A stretch of DNA of 64,000 bases, taken from assembly GCA_037127315.1 (NCBI GenBank), contig JBBBDQ010001273.1, positions 3,889,099 through 3,953,098 on the forward strand. The letters are read 5' to 3'. The DNA comes from Ascarosepion bandense (taxonomy: Eukaryota; Mollusca; Cephalopoda; Sepiida; Sepiidae). The position numbers and the translations under genes are program-made. Every line of letters starts with the position of its first letter. The first letter of the stretch is position 1. Below the pieces are notes generated by a model. It ran no database searches and was not told where the DNA came from. It saw only the letters and a program-made list of their open reading frames with translations. This document shows, piece by piece, positions 50,785-62,039 of this stretch.

Positions 50785-52700
50785 CAAATTTATGTTAAAA
50801 TTTGAGAAAGCATCCCGTAAGTTTGGCTCCAGACTACTCGAGGCTCCGTAAATGTGTGCTGAACAGCAGCAAGCCCTCAATCCCCACTCTAATCAACGAA
50901 TTTGAAATCCCCACCTCTTCAAAAGACAAGGTTCCACCAACTAGATACTGGACTTGTCTGAAGTAACTGTACCCGACTTCCCACCCGAACCGAGGCCCAA
51001 CTGACTGATATACACATTACTTCCTCGGTGGTCTCTAAAATAATTTCAAAGCTTGACCCCCCACCATAAAGCATGCGGTGGTGACGGAATACCAATCATT
51101 GTTCTAAAGAAATGTGCTCCTGAACTCTCCTCTGTTATCTCTAAACTCTATAACTACTGTCTCTCTGCTTCTTGCTTTCCTGCCTGGTGAAAATCCTCGT
51201 CCGTGGTTCCTATATATAAAAATACTGGAGATCTCTCTGACCCCTCTAATTATCGCCCTATCAACCTACTACCGGTTTTTGGCAATGTCTTTGAAACCAG
51301 CATCAACGACGAGGTGGTTCAATATCTCACAGCCCACAGTCTTTTCTCTGACAAACAGTATGGTTTCCGCTTCACTAGGTCTACTACAGATATGCTCACG
51401 ACCATCACTGGAGTATGTATACCAGGCTCTCGACAAAAACGGCGAAGCTCGGACTGTTGCCCTAGACATCTCCAAAGCGTTGGACAGAGTCAGGCATGCT
51501 GGCCTTGTACGTAAGCTGCGAGGCTATGGTATAAGCGGACATTTGTTTGACCTAATTCAGTCATTCCTTTCAAATCGCACAATAAAGGTAGTATTGAACG
51601 GACATGACTCCCATTACTATCATACGAACGCGGGTGTTTCTCAAGGCTTTATTCTAGGTCCTACGCTCTTCTTGATCTTCATTAAAGATCTCCTAGAAGT
51701 AATAAAATCGCAAGTATGCATATACACTGAAGACACTGCGGTTTACTCTCGCCTAGACCAAAAATCTGCCGAGGCTGACAAATTAAATCTCGCGGCTGAG
51801 CTTGAAATGCACCTCTCATCCGTAGTGAACTGGGGTAAGAAGTGACTCGTGAATTTTAATGCTTCCAAAACGAAGCGGCTATCTATTAACCATTACAGAC
51901 AATCGCTCTTACCACGCATTAGCATGAATCAGGCTAGTGCCCCTGAGAGCAAATCACTGCGCCTCTTCGGGTTAACTCTCACAACAGACCTCAAGTGGAA
52001 CGACTATATCGAATTCATAGCGAAATCCGCTGCTAGGAAGGTCGGTTCTCTGTGTAGGACCAGGAAGTTATTCCTGTCTGAAACTATCCTGCACATATAC
52101 AAATTTACCATCTACCCTTGCAATGAATAATGCTGCTATATATTTTCGAGTGGCCCTGCTATCCACCTAGGGGTTCTTGACAAAATCCAACGGAGAATCT
52201 GTAATGTGATCGATCCCGACCTGGCAGCCAAAATACAGTCACTTCCTCACCGGCGCAATGTGGCTTCTCTGTGTCTCTTCTACAAATATTTTTACGGCCT
52301 CCGATGAACTTAGCTCTCTGGTTCCCTCTATGCATGAATTTGCTCGAGCCACAAGATTAGCAACTAAGTCCCACCATTTTACTGTGAAACCAATAAAATG
52401 TAAACACAAATTCTACACCAGCAGCTTCTTTTCTTGCACTTCCCTTCCATTTACTTACTTTCCCGACAGCTAAAATCTCCAGGAGTGTGAAGTCAATAGT
52501 CATCTACTTTCTTGCTAACTTGCATCCTCTCTCTCGTAATCCTTTCTCCGTCCACTCCACTCTCAGTATCTTAACTTTTCTCTTACTCACTTTCTGACAC
52601 GCCCTGTAACCTGTCACTGTTTCTCATAATTTTTCTCCTGTGTAACCCTTGCGCACCAGTGGCAATAGACTGCCTTACTTGGGCGATATGATTATAAAAA
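50785..52700 (+). pseudogene. Jockey/CR1-like non-LTR retrotransposon, RT domain to 3' end
   Basis: The best-preserved coding remnant. In order: SSKDKVPPT and VTVPDFPPEP (linker); 'DPHKACGGDGIPIIVLKKCAPEL'; VVPIYKNTGDLSDPSNYRPI (RT fingers); DKQYGFRFTRSTTDMLT; a frameshift at about 51415; ARTVALDISKALDRVRHAGL (motif A, 'DISKAFDRVWH', Asp kept); GVSQGFILGPTLFLIFIKDL (motif B); VCIYTEDTAVYSRLD (motif C, YADDT changed to YTEDT, so the first catalytic Asp is lost); WLVNFNASKTK-like with one stop; FGLTLTTDLKWNDYIEFIAK, SAARKVGSLCRTRKLF; and the C-terminal HRRNVASLC and FYKYFYG. It ends with the signature gcaatagactgccttacttg and an A-rich tail near 52690. The endonuclease and ORF1 are absent (5' truncated). 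Inactive. Confidence 0.92.
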
Positions 52701-52771
52701 AAAGTAAAGGATTAGAAATGAAACATGACATAATAAGGACATAGCATCACCAAATCTCTGGTAGAATAAAA

Positions 52772-53030
52772 AAAAAGAATTGTTTAATCATTTCACTTGG
52801 AACAAGGCTATAAAGCCACTAAGACGCAATGCTTTGCCGAAAGTGAAAGAAACTGGGTAAACGTTGTTGAAGCGATAAGATAAAGTAATGTGGTCCAAGG
52901 AGAGAGATGACGAATGACGATTTATTTAAATTTTTGTAAGATCTTAGTGGACAGGAAAAAAAGACGAACGAAGAGATTTCCACAGAGGAGATGTGCGAGA
53001 GAAAAGACGATTAGCACAGAATTAACAATG
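52772..53030 (-). pseudogene. Jockey/CR1-like LINE (-), 3' end
   Basis: In reverse: the signature region (tatagccttgttccaagtga, aatgattaaac) and 3' UTR to about 53030, where a plus-strand LINE fragment begins. Confidence 0.65.
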
Positions 53031-53034
53031 ATAT

Positions 53035-53410
53035 CTGGTAATTTAGTGCCTTTATTTTGTCTCTTCTACAAATATTTTCATGGCAACAGCTCTGATGAGC
53101 TTTTTTCGACTGTTGCCCCGTGCTCATGAATTTCAGAGGGTTGTTAGGTTGAAATTTAGGTCCCACCCTTTTACCGTTTAAATAATTAAATGTAAAAAAC
53201 ACTTCTACACCAACAGTTTCTTTTCTCGCAGTTCCCACCTGTGGAACACCCGTTTACTTGCTTCCCTTCAAAAATTTAAATGCAATAACAATTGCCATCT
53301 GTCTTCTTGAATCCCGTTTATCTTGTATCATTTCCTTTTCTCTTGCTGTAACCCCTGCGTACTAGTAGCGGTACCGCCTTGTTTGGGGTGAAATGATTGA
53401 AAAAAAAAGT
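53035..53410 (+). pseudogene. Jockey/CR1-like LINE, 5'-truncated copy inside a minus-strand copy
   Basis: Starts at LFCLFYKYFHGNSSDELFST, continues through 'HPFTVK' and 'LWNxxxxCFP' remnants to the 3' UTR and ends with gcggtaccgccttgtttggg, gtgaaatga and an A tail. Confidence 0.8.
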
Positions 53411-53520
53411 TACAATTCAGAAGCTCCTGACCAAATGTGGCAACAATATTCGATGAATGAAAGGAATGTGCAAGATGGATTCTGGGAAGAAATTTTTAGC
53501 ATGACACTGAACTAAATTTC
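53411..53520 (-). pseudogene. Jockey/CR1-like LINE (-), fragment resuming after the plus copy
   Basis: In reverse the sequence encodes 'IEYCCHIWSGASEL' (tgccacatttggtcaggagc), the part upstream of the C-terminal region. With 52772-53030 it frames the plus-strand copy. Confidence 0.6.
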
Positions 53521-54454
53521 TGTTGTGGAGGTGCACACACCTCTCCAGAATACGACTTAGTCTCGTCCAAGTAACAAATACTGATACCGAAAACCGTCAA
53601 AGGATTCAGAGAAAATGTAGAAAGTGAGAGCGATCCGTATGCGATATTTATTTTCGGACTACAAATTTCAGCAAGTCTACGTCGATTCCAAATGACATAT
53701 TTCATAATTGTATTATTTTCGTTCAATGCAAGACATAACTTCCTAGGAATAGATCTGGCAAATGGTTCATCATAAGGGCGCCAGTTCTTTGAAGACATTA
53801 GACCAAGAATAGTGCAATGAACTACACTCCTGGAGGTTAGCATCCACCATGCTAAAGAAAGGCATAAAAAAGGTTCGCTTATAAAAATTGTAGAATAACG
53901 AAAATGTTATGTAATTTCCGTAACCAGCAAACATAACAGAAGGAACGTCTAGAAATAGCGAAGAATGACTTAATACAAGACCATTTTTAACACTCCTATA
54001 CATAACTCAAAATCAAAGTAGAGATTTAATGAAGGAGATTGATTTATGAGCGATAAAAGTAACGTAAGAGGCACAGTTTCTAAGGATATCTGGGAAAGAT
54101 AGCAGTTATTCCAAGACTTGAACAGGGTAAGATTGTAAGAGTCAAATATGTATCCATATGCGAATCGGTTCCACAAAATAATAATTCGTTGAAAATTGTT
54201 TGGGTTGAAACTTTTACAAAACGAATGCTAAGAAGATGGGTGCAGCAATTTCCTTTAGAAGTTGTTCAAATTTACAAGCCATTTCTTGCCCCAGTCAACA
54301 GATTCGAGGTGATATTCAAGATCACCTACCCACTGGATTTCATTTTCATCATTTGTCCGACAAGATGATGATAAAGCTCAGTGGATTTAATGGTCTAAAC
54401 ATTGTGATAAAGATGAAAATAATTAAAATCATGTAAACAAATTTACATGATTGG
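53521..54454. other. No feature seen
   Basis: Several 65-115 codon frames on the minus strand lack any recognisable motif. Confidence 0.45.
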
Positions 54455-54755
54455 GATGTTTGTTGCAGTTGATATTGTTTTAGAACGAGAGATCAGAAAA
54501 CCGAATTCAAATCCCAGTTGAATTCGTCGCATTCACATACGCACAAATCTCGAGAAACGTATTCATCCGTTTCTTGTTCCTCTAACTATGGGCGCAATAG
54601 TAGGACAGATTTAGTTCTGTAGCCTTGGTTGGCAACCAGTCTACAGTAAAAACTAATAGCAACCTACTGCAAAAAAATCTTTTGTCTAGTCAGTCATGTT
54701 TCTCTCGAGACATGATCGCCTAAGCGTATATCAAGTATGGCACTTAACTGACTGA
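54455..54755 (+). mobile_element. SINE1 copy J
   Basis: Diverged head (gttgcagttgatattgtttt), box B-like cgaattcaaatcccagttga, body ggttggcaaccagtctacag and end gcacttaactgactga. Confidence 0.9.
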
Positions 54756-54797
54756 GATGAATTTACTCCTCACCCAAAAAATCAAAACAGAACTAAA

Positions 54798-54798
54798 T

Positions 54799-54871
<73 letters not shown>

Positions 54872-54941
54872 AAAAAAGAGGCAAGAGAAATAACTGGACT
54901 TAGTCAACGTGTTTTTATTTTGTCTCTTCTACAGATACACA

Positions 54942-54977
<36 letters not shown>
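54798..54977. repeat. (TA)n(TG)n and second (TG)n microsatellites
   Basis: TA then TG units at 54798-54868 and a TG run at 54944-54977. The spacer between them contains a small LINE-like piece (tttttattttgtctcttcta). Confidence 0.95.
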
Positions 54978-54978
<1 letters not shown>

Positions 54979-54989
54979 AAAATTTTAAA

Positions 54990-55245
54990 AAAACGTACCA
55001 CTTCTGCGATTTACGCGTTGCTCTTTAACAATGAATTGAGTTCTTCCGGTGACTGTCGTGTGCATACACCGCTTATATATAACATGCTAAAATCTCCTTC
55101 TGCTCATTCTATGGCTTAGAGAGTAGAGACTTCGACTGATACCAAAATCGGTCGAGTTTCGATCCGGGCCAGAAGTAAGTGGATGTTTAGCCACACTGAT
55201 GAGCTGTGATATAGTGAAACAGGCTATTATGTAGATGACAAATAT
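54990..55245 (+). mobile_element. SINE2 copy 2
   Basis: gtgtgcatacaccgcttata, aaaatcggtcgagtttcgat (box B) and agccacactgatgagctgtg. Collinear with copy 1 at 35575. Confidence 0.8.
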
Positions 55246-55317
55246 ATATAAGTAAAAATTATGTATATTTAAAGAAGTGATTTATTTTTTTACTGATTAA
55301 TCCGACAGATTTTATTA

Positions 55318-55768
55318 CTTAAACATTATTTTGACTGATTACCCATATTTGATTATTATTATTATTATTATTATTAGGCTCTGTTCATGTATTAAAAGTT
55401 ATATTTATTTTTGTTTAACAGGCTTATTATTCGAGGAATCCTACTGCTGAAAATAAGCGCTTTCCGGCAGTATTTGAACCTGTGTCTCTATTGGCAATAG
55501 AAAATGGCGTTAGAAACGATGTGCTTTATTTAGATCTACTCGGTACTATTCAACCTTGCTTGATTGTCAATGCCGGGTCAGTTTAAAGCACGTCGGATCT
55601 TCTTCCAAGTGGGACACAGATTAAAATCTTACCGAAGAGTGCATATTTTTCTTTAATAAGACTTGGGTATGTAGGCAGGTAGGCGATAATAAATAAACAT
55701 ACGGTTTAATTAATCAAATTAGACGTCAACTCAAATATGAGTATCCACTAAAAAAAAAATGCGTTTAA
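55318..55768. mobile_element. Foldback element with two convergent B-box-like motifs
   Basis: Outer ends are inverted repeats: left cttaaacattattttgactg... and right, in reverse, cttaaacgcatttttttttt..., both continuing into catatttga. Internally, ccggcagtatttgaacctgt (an inverted B box) has its counterpart gacacagattaaaatcttac read the other way, so most of the element is palindromic. About 450 bp; no coding frame. An (ATT)n run lies inside the left arm. Confidence 0.7.
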
Positions 55769-55779
55769 GGTGATTAAAA

Positions 55780-56050
55780 TGTTTGAATAAAAACTCTATT
55801 ACGCCTTTAGATATATATCAAGAATCTTAAGCGGTATCTCGTCAGGGGCTTCAGAAATACGCCAACTGCACATCCCTAGAAAAGTACCGCTCAATTCTAA
55901 TGAGGACCTAATGACGATTGCCTTCTGACTAGGGGATGTATGTTCGAATCTTGTCAAAGAGAGTGTATTTTTCTTTAAGATCTTCGAATATTCAGTACTG
56001 TTTAAAGGCACGTCTACTCAAATATGAGTATCTACTAAAAATAATGTTGA
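55780..56050 (+). mobile_element. Foldback element, right-half copy
   Basis: gggatgtatgttcgaatctt (B-box-like), tgtatttttctttaagatct and the terminal gtctactcaaatatgagtat repeat the right half of the element ending at 55768. Confidence 0.65.
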
Positions 56051-56061
56051 AAGTAATAAAG

Positions 56062-56065
<4 letters not shown>

Positions 56066-56099
<34 letters not shown>

Positions 56100-56105
56100 T
56101 ATATA

Positions 56106-56143
<38 letters not shown>

Positions 56144-56148
56144 TATAC
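56066..56148. repeat. (AAT)n and (TA)n microsatellites
   Basis: About ten AAT units, then interrupted TA units. Confidence 0.97.
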
Positions 56149-56149
56149 C

Positions 56150-57120
56150 GATAGTATTTGTGTATATATGTTGAAGCCTATGTAGTGACGTGGTCATCTG
56201 CTAGCGTGAGTGTGTTGACGTCCATCTGTACACACTCAACACATTCTAGAGATACGAAATACAATGAATATATTAATGAATAAATATTGATATAAAAGTG
56301 TGAAATTGTTGTCCTCTGCACATGAGAGAACCATAAAACCAGAAACAACTGATTTGACGAAGCCATGGCATTCACAAAAGAGAACGGCGAATGAAAAAGA
56401 TGGAGATAATATAAAACGCGAGAAAGTCACGAATGGAAGATGAAAAAAAAAAAGAACAAGAAAACGTGTGGTCTAAGGACAGTAATATAGGAAAATTAAT
56501 TTCAACCTGGACACAAATATGCGAGGACGAAACGAACAAGTCGAAGAAAACATCTTGGAATAAGAGATAAAAACCAATGAAGTAATTAATGCAAATGCTT
56601 TTCGAGGTTACTGTTACAATAGATTTTACTGAATGCAAATATTTATGCAAGTCGGGTGTCGCTGATATGAAAAGTAAACGAATATTTAATAGACATGAGA
56701 TGTAAAATATTCAACCGACATTTACAGATGTCAAAACTAGTACTAGGAGATCAGCATTTTGCTAGCAAACAAGCTTGCGTCTTCAGCTCTCCCTACGACA
56801 TTTCTAATTCAGACAGATATTATTCATTTGTGTCTTATTGCGCATGACAACGAGTGTATGTGTGTTATATTTCAGAGTTAAATTAGAACAGTAAATGGTT
56901 GTATTAAAAAGTGCTCAATCAACATTTAAATAAAATTTTTACATGCAGAACTTTTAAATATCAAAATTAAGGCCCGCCAATTACGCTACCATGTTTTCAA
57001 AATTTCACTATGGTCAGGCGTTGAAACAGTGGTAGATGTCATATCAGTCTTCATCTCCACCCGCTCTGGTTAAATAGCAAGACAAATGTCTGGAAAAATC
57101 CCCAACTATTTCAATTCACA
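56150..57120. other. No feature seen over about 1 kb
   Basis: No element recognised; 64-92 codon minus-strand frames are unsupported. Confidence 0.45.
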
Positions 57121-57122
57121 CC

Positions 57123-57135
57123 CACACACACACAC

Positions 57136-57182
<47 letters not shown>
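57123..57182. repeat. (CA)n(TA)n microsatellite
   Basis: A few CA units, then about 22 TA units. Confidence 0.96.
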
Positions 57183-57183
<1 letters not shown>

Positions 57184-57310
57184 GATCTGCATAAACAATT
57201 TTATATTCATACAGACAATAAAATTCTATCTACCCCTCTCACACTACATCGGTTCTTGATGATGACCGTGAAAGTCGAAACTGTTTGAACAAATATAACA
57301 AAATATGATC
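57183..57310 (+). mobile_element. PLE 3' UTR-type fragment with hammerhead-like motif
   Basis: ttgatgatgaccgtgaaagt then cgaaactgtttgaac: a core-like TTGATGA, a GAC/GTC stem and GAAAC. The five bases ACTGT after GAA can pair with ACAGT about 30 bases downstream, at the position of stem III. The first core base is T instead of C and stem I does not pair, so activity is unlikely. Confidence 0.4.
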
Positions 57311-57434
57311 TAGGGACAGTTTATTCACAACTTCGAGCACAATACTCTACACCTTATACAAAATTGGAAGAACTATAATAAAAGTTAATCAAATAGAACT
57401 TTTTCTTATAAATTATACTTAACGGAGGATAGTT

Positions 57435-57500
57435 TTAATGTATATTATATCCATAGAGTAAAATGTTTAGTATATGGATAGAGCTTGTCTAAATCTTAGT
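57435..57500 (+). repeat. Short dispersed repeat shared with 16655-16715
   Basis: gtatattatatccatagagt and ggatagagcttgtctaaat. Confidence 0.55.
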
Positions 57501-57607
57501 GCGAACCTGATTGTCAAAACCAACTGGCAAATGATAGTTTCATGATTACACGCAGGAGTTAGTATCACCACTGTGTTGATATCAGTAATCAGACTTGTTA
57601 TGAAATT

Positions 57608-57610
<3 letters not shown>

Positions 57611-57665
<55 letters not shown>

Positions 57666-57699
57666 ATTATTATTATTATTGTTGTTATTATTATTATTG
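57611..57699. repeat. (TA)n(TTA)n microsatellite
   Basis: About 20 TA units pass directly into TTA units. Confidence 0.97.
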
Positions 57700-57889
57700 T
57701 AGAATTGTTGGCATGCGAATTCTTGTTGAGCGCTGGCAAAAATATATGGCCAATGTTGCTTAGAATTTGTGAAAATAGTCATTTTTAGCTTATTTAAATC
57801 ATTTCAGACACTAAGATTCAAGAGTTATTGACTTATATAGTATGAAATAAATGCAATTAAGGAGAGAGTGAGAGGGGGAGAGAGAGGGA

Positions 57890-58290
57890 AAAATAAAAGA
57901 ACCAGAATTAAGACAGAAGATAACGATTGATACTATATTTAAATTTTTGTATGATTAAACTTGACTGAAGCTATGAAGTGGAAGAGATTTTCATCAAACG
58001 AGAAATGCCATCGAAGAAACTGCTAGCATTACGGTTACATCTAGCCATTTAAACTAAAATGATGAGACCTTGCAGAAAATCTCGTACTGTAATTAAACTA
58101 ATGAAGTCTATGTATGATAGAGAAAGTTAGGTCAGAACAATTGATATGAAAGTATTTATAGAAAAAACACAAGAAATCTACATCACAGTGGAAGTAAAGT
58201 GACTAAGGTCAGATGCAAGGTTAAGACAAGTAACTTAGACCAGATGTTGCAGTAATATTCAATGCATTGACGAATGGTAAACTTATAAAT
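57890..58290 (-). pseudogene. Jockey/CR1-like LINE (-), C-terminal and 3' UTR part
   Basis: Minus-strand translation includes TIRQCIEYYCNIWS ('TIRPCxEYCCHIWS'), and the 3' UTR block at 57910-57960 (agacagaagataacgattga) matches the copies at 20572 and 49160. The 3' signature itself is lost. Confidence 0.7.
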
Positions 58291-58785
58291 TTCTAAAATA
58301 GACTGGTTCTGTATAATTCACAAAGCGAGATAGTGTCTTTTTTATTTATCTATTTTTTTTTTAGCGTAGTGATCAATGTATTGACAACCACATCTTATGA
58401 GATCTTTTGCAAAAACTTAGCGAAGGTCCGCTGCCTTATAAACTAAAAGTTGCCTCTGTGACTGTAGACGAAGCAAAAATATATATGAGTAGGCTTCTCA
58501 ACGTGGATTAGCCAGCCACCCTCAAAAACAAACGGTCAGTATATGAGATTTAACTAAAAATTAAATATAACCAGTAGTCAGCTAATTTAATTTTGCCATT
58601 TGATATGCCAAGCTAAAAATAATTATTGAACTTACTGCTGAAATAACCGACAGGCTGCTATAATTCACTTTAACTCAATTTTAAATGACTGTATATATAT
58701 AGTGGTATCTTTAGTACTATTAGGGTATTAATTGTAAGACGTTATGTTTAGATTTTTTTATTGTTTGAATTTTTATGCATATCCC
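58291..58785. other. No feature seen
   Basis: Unassigned AT-rich sequence. Confidence 0.45.
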
Positions 58786-58972
58786 TTTACAGTTCAGTAA
58801 TAAATTGACTTCTCTCGGTGATTGGCGTGTGTATACACCGCATATATATAACACGCTAAAATTTCCTCCTCTCTCATTCCATGCGCTTATGGAGTAGGCA
58901 GTTTCACTGATGATATATATACAACAAAATGGGTTTGTATGTAGATGAGTTAATATATATATATATATATAA
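58786..58972 (+). mobile_element. SINE2 copy 3, internal deletion, ending in (TA)n
   Basis: ggcgtgtgtatacaccgcat, ataacacgctaaaatttcct and catgcgcttatggagtaggc match copies 1 and 2. The B-box segment and part of the 3' region are deleted; TA units follow at 58953. Confidence 0.75.
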
Positions 58973-58999
58973 CCGCGCAGGATGTTGAAAACATTTTTA

Positions 59000-60180
59000 C
59001 TTTTTTGAAGAAACATTGAATATAATTAGTGACTGCGTTTAAACACACCCATCTGTCCCTCCCCCCAAAAATTAAACCAGCAATTCTTCGGAAACTACTC
59101 ACCGCGTGCACCACACAAACTCCATTTTCGGACCATAATGATGACATCTACATACAAACTAATGGTGTCAGTATGGGAAATATCGAAATTTTACATGTTG
59201 CATATCGAAAACAAAGTGTTTAGAATAATCGACAAATTGGAGAGTTACACAAGGTACGTCGACAACATTTTTGTTTTGATAAAAAATATGAGCGAAATCG
59301 TAAATCTAAAATTAAATTTTGAAAATAACTCCTTTATTTACACATGAACTCTTTGACAATAAGAAAATCCCGTTTTTTGACGTCAATATAGAGCTAAAGA
59401 CCAACGATTTTATCACTTATCTGTATAAAGAAAAAACCTCACCGGGAAGAACTTTCGTCTTCTTAACTATAATAACCAATGTTCTGAAAGATATAAAATA
59501 GCAGTAATAACGAACTTAAATAGAGCTCATCAAAATTCCTCCTCCCAAAGAATATTTTTCTGCGAACTAAAACACATAAGACAAACATTATTCAACAATA
59601 ATTTTCCCAAATAAATCATTGATAAACAAATAAAATTATTCTTACAAAAACTACATGACACAGGCATTAAACATAACACACAAGAAAACATCAACATATT
59701 TTATCGCAGCCAGCTGCACATTATAAACAAGACGAATTTTCTATCCGAAAAAATATTAATATATTTCTGCTGCAATTCTTAAAAAACGTGTAAAATTTAT
59801 AATATAGAAATGGAAGACAGCAAACCTTTTGTTTCTAATAATAACCCCATCAAATCAAAACTAGCGATGACTAATGTAATGTATTAATTTCAATACCCCG
59901 CACAAGATTGTGTTTCTTGTCATAAATCAATTACTATACTGGCCATACTACAACTTCTCTGGTCTTACATGTCACCTATCTAGCAATAATAGAGCAATAA
60001 AAAGCATTTATTAACCCATAAATTACAAGAACTCTTAAAAAAATGTTTTGTTGAAAATGCAAAAATACCATTTTAAATCACAATATCAAAGGTACCTTGC
60101 TATAAGAGATGCACTACATATCAAACAACTTTCTCCTAACATCAACCGTACACAATTTAGCAGTGGAAATGGAGTTTTGA
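59000..60180 (+). pseudogene. Penelope-like element, RT to nuclease end (second lineage)
   Basis: In order over several frames: HLSLPPKIKPAILRKLLTAC, TTQTPFSDHNDDIYIQTNGV and SMG (RT motif with a deletion in 'SMGSPLG'); YTRYVDNIFVLIKN (catalytic block 'YVDDIF', second Asp changed to Asn); NLKLNFENNS; KIPFFDVNIELKTNDFITYL, YKEKTSPGR; 'FSELKHIRQTLINNNFP' in degraded form; NINIFYRSQLHIINKTN-like; 'HTTTSLxxHVTY' (GIY-YIG region); and a C-terminal 'LAIRDALHIKQLSPNINRTQFSSGNGVL'-type end at about 60098-60180 (tataagagatgcactacata). It differs in sequence from the PLE at 9775. Many stops. Confidence 0.85.
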
Positions 60181-60289
60181 TAGTTTTTTAAAAAATAGAC
60201 AGACGCTCATATGATGCCCAGCTGCGCGTATAACGTGATAACTTGAAAGAACTCTCTTTTTCAAGAAAACGAAAAAGCAAAAACAAAAA

Positions 60290-60500
60290 AAATGCATTAC
60301 AGTCAAACATGAGGACATAACAACACCAGAAAAATAGTATCCTTGAAAATGACCTGTAAAGAGGCCGAAAGCACTTGGAAAGTCGAAAATTATGTAACAT
60401 TTTTAGATTCCTTGTCTCCAACAAAAAGAAAACATTTAAGAAAACTGGAAAAATTAATAAAAAATTAAAACCTTCCTTGACAATCGTTTTAACAAAACGT
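60290..60500 (+). mobile_element. PLE 3' UTR of the element at 59000
   Basis: Begins about 110 bases after the nuclease end. Shares acagtcaaacatga, gaggccgaaagcacttggaa and cttgtctccaacaaaaagaa with the fragments at 31340 and 35240, which identifies those as PLE ends. It ends at a short TG/TA patch. Confidence 0.65.
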
Positions 60501-60515
60501 GGGTGTGTGTGTATA

Positions 60516-60852
60516 TTTGTTTGAATATTACTTTTAATATGTACTCGTATTCGACTAGATAATCTGTTTTTAATTAAACAGTGTATAATTCCACCGGCTT
60601 GAATCTGTTTTGAGAAATTTTGCTATGAAAATATGTATCATTCGGCAGAATTCGAACCTCTTACTCTTAACATCATAGAGGAAGTCACCAATTGATCTAT
60701 GTTGATAGGGGTTGCAGGTTCAAATCCCGCAGAATTATATATTCATAAAAAATCCTCAAAAAATATTCAGGCTGGTAGAGTTATATACCGTTGAATCAAA
60801 AACAGTATCTACTCAAATACAAGTGTCTATTAGAAATAATGTTCAAACAAAT
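60516..60852. mobile_element. Foldback element with 50-bp terminal inverted repeats and paired B boxes
   Basis: Left end tttgtttgaatattactttt and right end read in reverse tttgtttgaacattatttct match over about 50 bases. Inside, attcggcagaattcgaacct (inverted B box) and gttgcaggttcaaatcccgc (direct B box) form a second inverted pair. The whole 337-bp unit is therefore close to one long imperfect palindrome. No protein frame. Confidence 0.8.
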
Positions 60853-60903
60853 AAAATATGTCGGTTGTTAAATCCTTTTCGTAAATCTCTTGAACTTTCA
60901 GCG

Positions 60904-60904
<1 letters not shown>

Positions 60905-60952
<48 letters not shown>

Positions 60953-61026
60953 TAAAATAGGATTAATTCAAGGATGTTGGATGACCATTTCGATATGAAA
61001 ATCCCCATATATATATATATATATAT
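60905..61026. repeat. Two (TA)n microsatellites
   Basis: TA runs at 60905-60949 and 61007-61026. Confidence 0.96.
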
Positions 61027-61029
61027 GCG

Positions 61030-61745
61030 ACATACAGCTGTGTTCATGAATTTATATATTTATTTGTCTATGATCATCAGCAAATCTTTCGGACTTAGAG
61101 CGTATTATTTTTCCACTGCCGACAATAGCAGTAAGAAGGATAGAATGTCAATCAGAATCTCTCTGTCCTGCCACCTCCACACATCCTACCAAAACAACCA
61201 ATGAAAACACTCAGACCGCCATTAATTTCAGCGCCAACGTTTCCCTCAACACCAACAACCTCTACGACAACTACAAACCCCACTTGGGTGTTATTAGCAA
61301 AGCGAGTGCGACAATAATGGCGTCCAGCAAATAGTAATAATAATAAAACAAGTCTTGGTGAACATTCTTCAAAACCATTTGTGATTAGTCGTTCGTGATT
61401 CATAGCCGACTGTCACAATTTCTCCTGTATATTAATTGTAAATAATACCTTCATCTTGCCTGTGCGCCAACCTGATTTATTATCTCCCCTGATTTATGAA
61501 TGATGTATGCGACAGGAGAACGATTCTGACCAATTACTAACGTTAATAAATTACGTAGTACGGGCAAGTCTCGCTAGAAGCGAAATGGACGGAGAGAAAA
61601 GGCAGTAATGGATAAAGGAGAGGCTGGGCGTATAGACCTTGGGAGTCGTAAATTATTCACACCCAATTATCAAATATCTTAAAGTCACACAAGTTGTTCA
61701 ATTGGACAAATGTGAAGAGCCCGTCTGCATTAAAGAAAAAAAGAA
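61030..61745. other. Unassigned, partly GC-richer
   Basis: 61160-61330 is rich in CCAAC/ACAAC words and gives an 83-codon minus-strand frame of Val/Gly composition; no motif supports a gene. Confidence 0.4.
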
Positions 61746-61878
61746 AGATAGAAAAAAGATTTGAGAACAAAAGGTAGAAATATAAAGAAAAACATGAGAA
61801 AAGGTAAGAAAAATGAGAGACTGGAAATAAAAAAAACGAGTAATGTAACTCACAAAAATAAAACTTGGGATTTGAATG

Positions 61879-61880
<2 letters not shown>

Positions 61881-61932
<52 letters not shown>
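61881..61932. repeat. (TA)n microsatellite
   Basis: Long TA run with one TG interruption; a purine-rich stretch (61735-61850) precedes it. Confidence 0.97.
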
Positions 61933-62039
61933 ACATTTGTGTGTGAATGTGTATGAGGGAAGAATCTAGAATAGTATCCGAAAAAACAGTAATGACGAGA
62001 CAAAATGGAAAATAATATCATTTAAACGAACTGGTAGTT

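Noticed and set aside
51114..51845. Intact LINE RT gene of 243 codons
   Set aside because: The first 100 codons of this frame are out of frame with the RT; the true fingers are in another frame, and the YADD motif is mutated.
61152..61403. Minus-strand 83-codon frame in a GC-richer patch
   Set aside because: Val/Gly-rich with no known motif, start context or splice signals.
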